NCBI RefSeq assembly: GCF_023006325.1
Contig: NZ_JAINDF010000004.1
Span: 310,001-374,000 of the forward strand
DNA from: Kordiimonas marina
GTDB lineage: Bacteria > Pseudomonadota > Alphaproteobacteria > Sphingomonadales > Kordiimonadaceae
Direction: 5' to 3'
Length of the DNA stretch: 64,000 nt
Notes under the pieces: generated by a model
What the model saw: only the letters and a program-made list of their open reading frames with translations
The model's database searches: none
Told to the model about the DNA's origin: nothing
Shown here: positions 59,137 to 64,000 of the stretch, piece by piece
How the letters are laid out: every line of letters starts with the position of its first letter
How positions within the stretch are numbered: the first letter of the stretch is position 1
Made by a program: the position numbers and the translations under genes

Positions 59137-60027
59137 ATGGACAAGCCTTCACTCACTCTTGAGCAATTGCGGATTTTCGTCGGTGTCGCTGAACGGGAAC
59201 ATATGACCCGTGCGGCCGAAGCGCTCAATGTCACCCAGTCCGCGGCCAGCACGGCCATCTCGGCGCTTGAAGCCCGGCATGGGGTCAAGCTGTTCCACCG
59301 GATCGGCCGCCGGATCGAACTGACGGAAGCAGGCCACACCTTCCTTGAAGAAGCGCGGTTGGTCCTGCTCAGCGCCCAAAATGCCGAACACACCCTCAGC
59401 GAATTCACCGGGCTGACCCGCGGCACGCTCAAGCTGGTGGCAAGCCAAACCATCGCCAGCTACTGGCTGCCGCCCAAGCTCGCCGTCTTCCATACGCGGT
59501 ACCCTCAGGTGGAGATAGACCTCGCCATCGCCAACACCGAAGGCGCGGTTGCTCGTGTGCTGGAAGGCGCTGCTGAGCTAGGGTTTGCCGAAGGCCAGGT
59601 GGATGAGCCCGCCATCGCTGTCTGGCCCATCGCGGAAGACAGGCTGCGTCTGGTAGCGGCGCCAGATGTCACGGCTCCGGATGAGATTGATGAGAAATGG
59701 CTGGCTGAAGCGTCCTGGGTTGTGCGCGAACGCGGGTCCGGCACGCGCTCCAGCTTTGAGGCAGCGCTGGCCGAGCAGGGATTTGACCCTGCCCGGCTCA
59801 ATATCTCCTTAACACTGCCGGCAAACGAGGCCGTCCTTACCTCCGTGGCATCCGGTGCCGGCGTGGCCGTCCTGTCAGAATTGGTCGTCGCCTGCGCGGT
59901 TGCAAGTGGCCGCCTGAAGGTGCTCAGCCTGCCCCTGCCCGCGCGGCCCTACTATGGCCTTCGCCATAAGGAACGCTACAGAAGCCGGGCCGCCGACGCG
60001 CTCCTCGACCTTATCAAGGAGCTATAG
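59137..60027 (+). CDS. LysR-family transcriptional regulator
   Basis: 296 residues: winged helix-turn-helix (about 5-63; LTLEQLRIFVGVAEREHMTRAAEALNVTQSAASTAISALEARHGVKLFHR) and a two-lobe effector domain. The start is chosen to match the usual LysR N-terminus; an upstream frame adds 11 unconserved residues. It lies 45 bases after the UPF0324 gene, whose expression it probably controls; the YeiE-type effector would be a sulfur compound, inferred. Confidence 0.93.
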   Translation: MDKPSLTLEQLRIFVGVAEREHMTRAAEALNVTQSAASTAISALEARHGVKLFHRIGRRIELTEAGHTFLEEARLVLLSAQNAEHTLSEFTGLTRGTLKLVASQTIASYWLPPKLAVFHTRYPQVEIDLAIANTEGAVARVLEGAAELGFAEGQVDEPAIAVWPIAEDRLRLVAAPDVTAPDEIDEKWLAEASWVVRERGSGTRSSFEAALAEQGFDPARLNISLTLPANEAVLTSVASGAGVAVLSELVVACAVASGRLKVLSLPLPARPYYGLRHKERYRSRAADALLDLIKEL

Positions 60028-60030
60028 GCC

Positions 60031-61590
60031 CTAGTGGCCTGGCCCGACGGACAGCGGCCCCTTCGGTTTCGGCAATAGCCAGACGCCCAGCGCGGTCACC
60101 ACGAACAAAAGCCCGAGAATCAGGAAGATATGGTTGGTGGCCGCCATCACCGCCTGGCTTTGAACCATGCTGTCCAGGAAATGGCGCGCCTGTTCCGGCA
60201 GCATCCCCATGGACTGCATTTTCGCCATCGCCTTCTCCGCGCCATTGAGGGAGCCAACCATGTCGCTACGGCTGTCGATGGTGGCATCCTGCCACATGGT
60301 GGTGATGAGGGCGGTGGCGAACCCGGCGGAAGTTGTCCGCACGAAACCGAACATGCCCGCCCCTGAGGCCATTTCCTCCGGCTTCAAGGTCGCCATCGAC
60401 ATGCCCATGATCGGGATGAAGAAGAAGGGCATCCCCAGGCCAACCGCCAACTGCGGCGGCACCATCTGCCAGAAGGTCATGTTGGGCGCGAAGGTGATCC
60501 GGTAAAGCGTGGCAATCGCCATGATGCTCATGCCGTAGCTCATCAGCGCCCGTGGGTCGACGCGCGACAGCAGCATCGCCGCCACAGGCGACATGAAGAT
60601 ACCGAAGAGCCCGTTGAAGGCCATGATATGCCCGGCCTCGGTCGCGGTGTAGCCCATGTTGAGCTGCAGCCACAAAGGCACAAGCACGACCGTCGCGAAG
60701 AAGGCCCCGAACGCCAGGATGACGGACACGCACGAGAGCGCGAAACTTCGGTTCCTGAAAATCCGCAGGTCCACAACCGGGTGGTCTTCCCCGACCTCCC
60801 ATATCAGGAACATCACAAAGCCGATGGCAGCACACAGCGCCAGGGCGATGATCATGGGGGAAGCGAACCAGTCATGGCTTTCACCGGTATCCAGCATCAT
60901 CTGCATGGACCCGACCCAGAACACCAGAAGCATCAGGCCGATAAAATCGATCGGGACCTTATTCGTCGGCGTTTCGCGCGCGATGAACAGGTTCCAGGCG
61001 AAAACCGAACAGACAATGGCAACCGGCACGTTGATGTAGAAAGCCCATGGCCAGCCGATGGTGTCGGCGATCGTCCCGCCAAGAAGCGGGCCGACAACCG
61101 GACCGACGATCATGGTCATGGTATAAAGCCCAAGCGCGACGTTGACCTTTTCCTTCGGGGTCACCCGCATCAAAAGCGCCTGCGACATGGGCATGATCGG
61201 CCCACCGCTCAAGCCCTGCAGAATACGGAAAGCCACCAGCGTCTCGATGGAGCTGGCAAAGCCACACAGCGCGGACGCAAGCCCGAACAGAAGCGCCGAG
61301 GTCACAAACACCCGCACGGTCCCGAACCGGTTGGCGAGCCAGCCGGAAAGCGGCACCATGATCGCCTCAGCCACCACATAGGAGGTAATAACCCAGGTGC
61401 CTTCGTTCGGCGAAACCGCAAGCCCACCGGCAATATGCGGCACCGCCACGTTCACGATGGTCATATCCAGAACCACCATGAAGTTGGAAAGCGCCAGCAG
61501 GACAATGGCCGCCGCAAGGGTCCCCCCTTGCAGGGTGATGGAGGGCAAGCGAATGGCCCCGCCGTCCTTGGTTGCTTCGGCCGCGCTCAT
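60031..61590 (-). CDS. emrB: DHA2-family multidrug efflux protein (EmrB-like)
   Basis: 519 residues, 14 helices. Opening IVLLALSNFMVVLDMTIVNVAVPHIAGGL and the GRLGDRFG-type loop (LANRFGTVRVFV), plus RILQGLSGGPIMPMSQALL and GPVVGPLLGG motif C, mark an EmrB/QacA-type proton antiporter. Works with EmrA and a TolC-like channel from the same operon. Start four bases after the emrA stop. Confidence 0.94.
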   Translation of the reverse strand: MSAAEATKDGGAIRLPSITLQGGTLAAAIVLLALSNFMVVLDMTIVNVAVPHIAGGLAVSPNEGTWVITSYVVAEAIMVPLSGWLANRFGTVRVFVTSALLFGLASALCGFASSIETLVAFRILQGLSGGPIMPMSQALLMRVTPKEKVNVALGLYTMTMIVGPVVGPLLGGTIADTIGWPWAFYINVPVAIVCSVFAWNLFIARETPTNKVPIDFIGLMLLVFWVGSMQMMLDTGESHDWFASPMIIALALCAAIGFVMFLIWEVGEDHPVVDLRIFRNRSFALSCVSVILAFGAFFATVVLVPLWLQLNMGYTATEAGHIMAFNGLFGIFMSPVAAMLLSRVDPRALMSYGMSIMAIATLYRITFAPNMTFWQMVPPQLAVGLGMPFFFIPIMGMSMATLKPEEMASGAGMFGFVRTTSAGFATALITTMWQDATIDSRSDMVGSLNGAEKAMAKMQSMGMLPEQARHFLDSMVQSQAVMAATNHIFLILGLLFVVTALGVWLLPKPKGPLSVGPGH

Positions 61591-61594
61591 ATCC

Positions 61595-62665
61595 TTACTT
61601 CTCCAGCTGGATACGGGCGGTCATCGACAGGCCGACCCTGAGCGGGTGTGCCGCCAGTTCCTTGGGGTCCAGCTTGATACGGACAGGCAGACGCTGGACC
61701 ACCTTGATCCAGTTGCCGGTAGCGTTCTGCGCCGGAATAAGCGCGAAGGCCGCCCCGGTGCCGCCGCCAAGGCCGGAAACCTTGCCGTGGTAAACCACGT
61801 CCTTGCCGTAGATGTCGGAGGTCAGCGTAACCGGCTGGCCAATCCGCACACGGGTGAGCTGGCCTTCCTTGAAGTTGGCGTCCACATAGACCTCTTCCAA
61901 AGGCACAATCTGCATCAAAGGTGCGCCGACACCGACATGCTGGCCGGGCTGTACCTGAAGTTTGGCAACCACGCCGCTGACCGGCGCCTTCAGGACTGTG
62001 CGCTCAAGATCCAGCTTGGCGGTATCCACAGCAGTCTGTGCGGCCAGAACGTCCGGGTTATGGTCAACGTCCACGCCCTCAACCAGGACACGCTGGGCAT
62101 CCAGCTGCTGTTTGGCAGCCTCAAGCGCGGCCTGCGCGGTGGCATAGGCTGTTTGCGCAACCGTCAGTTCCTCGCCGGACACAGCACCCGAAGACGCCAG
62201 AGCCTTGCGGCGGTCCAGGTCGACCTTGGCGCGGGCCAGGTCGGCCTTCCGGAGTTGCACCTGCGCTTCACCCGCAGCAACCAGGGCAACGGTTTGGCGC
62301 ACGCGGCGCACGGTGGCCGCGAGCCGGGCTTCGGCGCTTGCCAGCATGAGCTTGGCGTCTGCCGGATCAAGCTTCACCAGCACGTCACCGGCTTTCACCG
62401 GCTGCGTGTCGTCGACCGTTACATCGGTTACGGTACCGGCAACCTGCGGCGTAACCTGCGACAGCGTCACGCCGACATAAGCATTGTCGGTTTCTTCATA
62501 GTGGCTGCCGATAAAGTGCCACCAGGCGACCCAGCCGCCTGCAGCAAGGATCAAGATCAGCAGAAAGCCCATCATCAGGCGTTTGCGCAAGCGGCGCCGT
62601 TTTAGCGTCGCTTCCACTTCGCCTGCTTGATGAGGTTTGGAGTTTTCGTTTTCGGCCTGTGTCAT
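61595..62665 (-). CDS. emrA: HlyD-family efflux adaptor (EmrA-like)
   Basis: 356 residues from the ATG at the start of MTQAENENSKPHQ; an extra 17 in-frame residues upstream are unconserved. One membrane anchor (about 37-57), a lipoyl motif (VKAGDVLVKLDP), a coiled-coil hairpin (about 95-200) and a second lipoyl half (KAPVSGVVAKLQVQPGQHV). It bridges EmrB and the outer-membrane channel. Second gene of the efflux operon. Confidence 0.94.
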   Translation of the reverse strand: MTQAENENSKPHQAGEVEATLKRRRLRKRLMMGFLLILILAAGGWVAWWHFIGSHYEETDNAYVGVTLSQVTPQVAGTVTDVTVDDTQPVKAGDVLVKLDPADAKLMLASAEARLAATVRRVRQTVALVAAGEAQVQLRKADLARAKVDLDRRKALASSGAVSGEELTVAQTAYATAQAALEAAKQQLDAQRVLVEGVDVDHNPDVLAAQTAVDTAKLDLERTVLKAPVSGVVAKLQVQPGQHVGVGAPLMQIVPLEEVYVDANFKEGQLTRVRIGQPVTLTSDIYGKDVVYHGKVSGLGGGTGAAFALIPAQNATGNWIKVVQRLPVRIKLDPKELAAHPLRVGLSMTARIQLEK

Positions 62666-62693
62666 GGGGAGATGTCCAGGTTGAAAGTTTAAA

Positions 62694-64000
62694 TCAGGAG
62701 CCGAAGCCGCCACCAAGGGCGCGGACCAGGGCTATGTCTTCAGCAAAAGTTTGGGCTTCGAGGTCTGCAACCTGGCTACGAGCGCCAAGCAGGCTGTCTT
62801 CCGCCAGCAGAACCTCGGAATAGCGTGCGAGCCCGCCTTTGTAGCGCAGGCGGATCAGCTTCCAGGCTTGTTCGGCAGATTGTTCGGCCGCCCGTGCGTG
62901 GGTCGTCTGTGTGCTCAAGGCTTTTTCGGACGCCAAGACGTCAGCGACATCCTTGAAGGCGTTGGTCACCGCACGGTCATACTGAGCAACTTCCGCGACA
63001 TAACGTGCGCGGGCCCCTTTAAGGGCACCCTTGAGGCTGTCACCGGGGAAAAGCGGCAACTGAATAGCCGGTCCGAAATGACCCATGAAGGAATCACCGG
63101 TCAGGATATCCGCGATATCGAAGGATTGCAGGCCCAAAAGCCCCGTCAGGTTGATGTTCGGGTAGAAATCCGCCCGGGCGACCTTGATCCGCGAGGCGGC
63201 CGCTTCCACCCGGAGGCGCGCGGCAACAATATCGGGACGACGGCCCAGAAGCTCGGCTGGCAGGTTGGCAGGCACACCCATGGGACGCACGTCCGGCCGC
63301 TTCGGCAGGGCAATGTCCTGCCCCCGGTCCGGGCCTTTGCCCAACAGGGCTGCGATCTGGTTACGGACAAGACTGATTTGGCCGTCGATTGCCGCCGACC
63401 GTGCCTTGGCGTTTTCAAGCGCCGCTTCGGCCTGGGCCGCCGCCGCTTTGGTATCAAGCCCTTGTTTCACACGGGCGGAGACAAGCCCCAGGCTGTCCGT
63501 CCGCACCCGGATGGCGGATACAGCCATGTCCCGTTCCACCGTCAGGCGGACAAGATTGGCATACGCCGTCGCCACCGCGGTCGAGAGGCTCAGGCGCGCA
63601 GCCCTTGCCTCAACTGCAGCCGCATCGGCTTCAGATGTCGCCGCAGCCAGGATCGCGCGGTTTTTGCCCGCGATATCGAAATCATAATAGGCCTGCACAT
63701 CCACCTGCGCGCCGACATGGAATTTTTTCGGCAGGAAGGTTTTGAACTCATCCGGGAAACCGGTGTTCAGGCTTTGCTTCACCGTCGGCACCATGGCCTC
63801 GGCCCCCGTCGCGACACCCAGCGCGCCACGCGCCTGGGACTGCGCCGCGACCGCCGCCCGCAAGCGGGCATCGGCGATGCGAACTTCCGGCGCGCCCTTG
63901 ACGGCCTCTTCAATAAGGGTGGTCAACTGCGGGTCGTTATAGGCCGCCCACCAGTCAGTCTTCGGCCAGGCGCGTTCCGCTGCCTTCAAGGTTTTGGCAG
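62694..64000 (-). CDS. Outer-membrane efflux channel, NodT/OprM-type, 3' part
   Basis: The C-terminal 435 or so codons lie in the window; the frame stays open to the right edge, so the start is outside. WWAAYNDPQLTTLIEEAVKGAPEVRIADARLRAA and the repeated long helices (SATAYANLVRL-type, RADFYPNINLTGLLG) are typical of NodT-family TolC homologues; the N-terminal lipobox would be outside. It forms the exit duct for EmrAB. Confidence 0.93.
   Translation of the reverse strand, partial: AKTLKAAERAWPKTDWWAAYNDPQLTTLIEEAVKGAPEVRIADARLRAAVAAQSQARGALGVATGAEAMVPTVKQSLNTGFPDEFKTFLPKKFHVGAQVDVQAYYDFDIAGKNRAILAAATSEADAAAVEARAARLSLSTAVATAYANLVRLTVERDMAVSAIRVRTDSLGLVSARVKQGLDTKAAAAQAEAALENAKARSAAIDGQISLVRNQIAALLGKGPDRGQDIALPKRPDVRPMGVPANLPAELLGRRPDIVAARLRVEAAASRIKVARADFYPNINLTGLLGLQSFDIADILTGDSFMGHFGPAIQLPLFPGDSLKGALKGARARYVAEVAQYDRAVTNAFKDVADVLASEKALSTQTTHARAAEQSAEQAWKLIRLRYKGGLARYSEVLLAEDSLLGARSQVADLEAQTFAEDIALVRALGGGFGS

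Noticed and set aside
1-64000. CRISPR arrays, insertion sequences, prophage or integron features
   Set aside because: No regularly spaced repeats, transposase, integrase or phage structural motifs were seen on either strand.

Overview
The window is a stretch of high-GC chromosome from an alphaproteobacterium. The main clue is the left end: read on the minus strand it runs yebC, ruvC, ruvA, ruvB, ybgC, tolQ, tolR, tolA, an order typical of alphaproteobacteria. Glutathione-type chemistry (glyoxalase I, a GFA-family protein), a short-Q-loop cytochrome bd oxidase with a DUF2474 subunit and a PAS_5-like protein fit the same group. A Kordiimonadales- or Rhodospirillales-like lineage is a guess. I see no rRNA, tRNA, CRISPR array, insertion sequence or prophage; almost every base lies in a gene or a short gap.

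Layout. 1-4887 (minus): Tol-Pal envelope genes, Holliday-junction resolvase RuvABC and YebC. 5.0-10.0 kb: a GFA-like protein; a small GDT1 (TMEM165) membrane protein behind a convincing yybP-ykoY manganese riboswitch; an AT-richer orphan secreted protein; a Uup-like ABC-F ATPase; a small outer-membrane barrel. 10.1-12.8 kb: a two-subunit Tat-exported molybdenum hydroxylase. 13.1-20.5 kb: signalling and housekeeping genes (two PAS proteins, a hybrid-less histidine kinase, YaaA, a methionine gamma-lyase-type PLP enzyme, GloA, MsrC, an orphan membrane protein).

20.6-29.8 kb is a coherent sulfide module. Two divergent half-size YeeE/YedE sulfur transporters face a long operon with peroxiredoxin, a two-cysteine ArsR repressor, persulfide dioxygenase, a rhodanese/DUF442-sulfide:quinone oxidoreductase fusion, a SulP anion transporter and a cytochrome bd oxidase with its small subunit. 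A 36-bp palindrome lies in the divergent promoter. Read together: sulfide is oxidised to persulfide and then sulfite, electrons pass through quinone to a sulfide-tolerant oxidase, and the sulfur anion is exported.

29.8-39.7 kb: a MacB-like ABC exporter operon; a tandem universal stress protein preceded by a textbook class II FNR/FixK promoter; and a tight four-gene operon of outer-membrane barrel, PstS-like periplasmic protein, histidine kinase and HD-GYP response regulator.

40.0-48.2 kb looks like an inositol-lipid locus: myo-inositol-phosphate synthase, a canonical CDP-alcohol phosphotransferase, a sugar/inositol-phosphate cytidylyltransferase, a large MMPL/RND lipid exporter, a flippase-like protein, and a fused nucleotidyltransferase-CDP-alcohol transferase whose two active sites both look damaged. 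This is the most interesting region for new biology.

48.4-64 kb: an ECF sigma/FecR pair with no receptor gene, a possible lipocalin-like (Svf1/CrtC-like) protein, PurU, a PotFGHI polyamine importer, a POT peptide transporter, a YeiH exporter with its LysR regulator, and an EmrAB/TolC-type multidrug efflux operon cut by the right edge.
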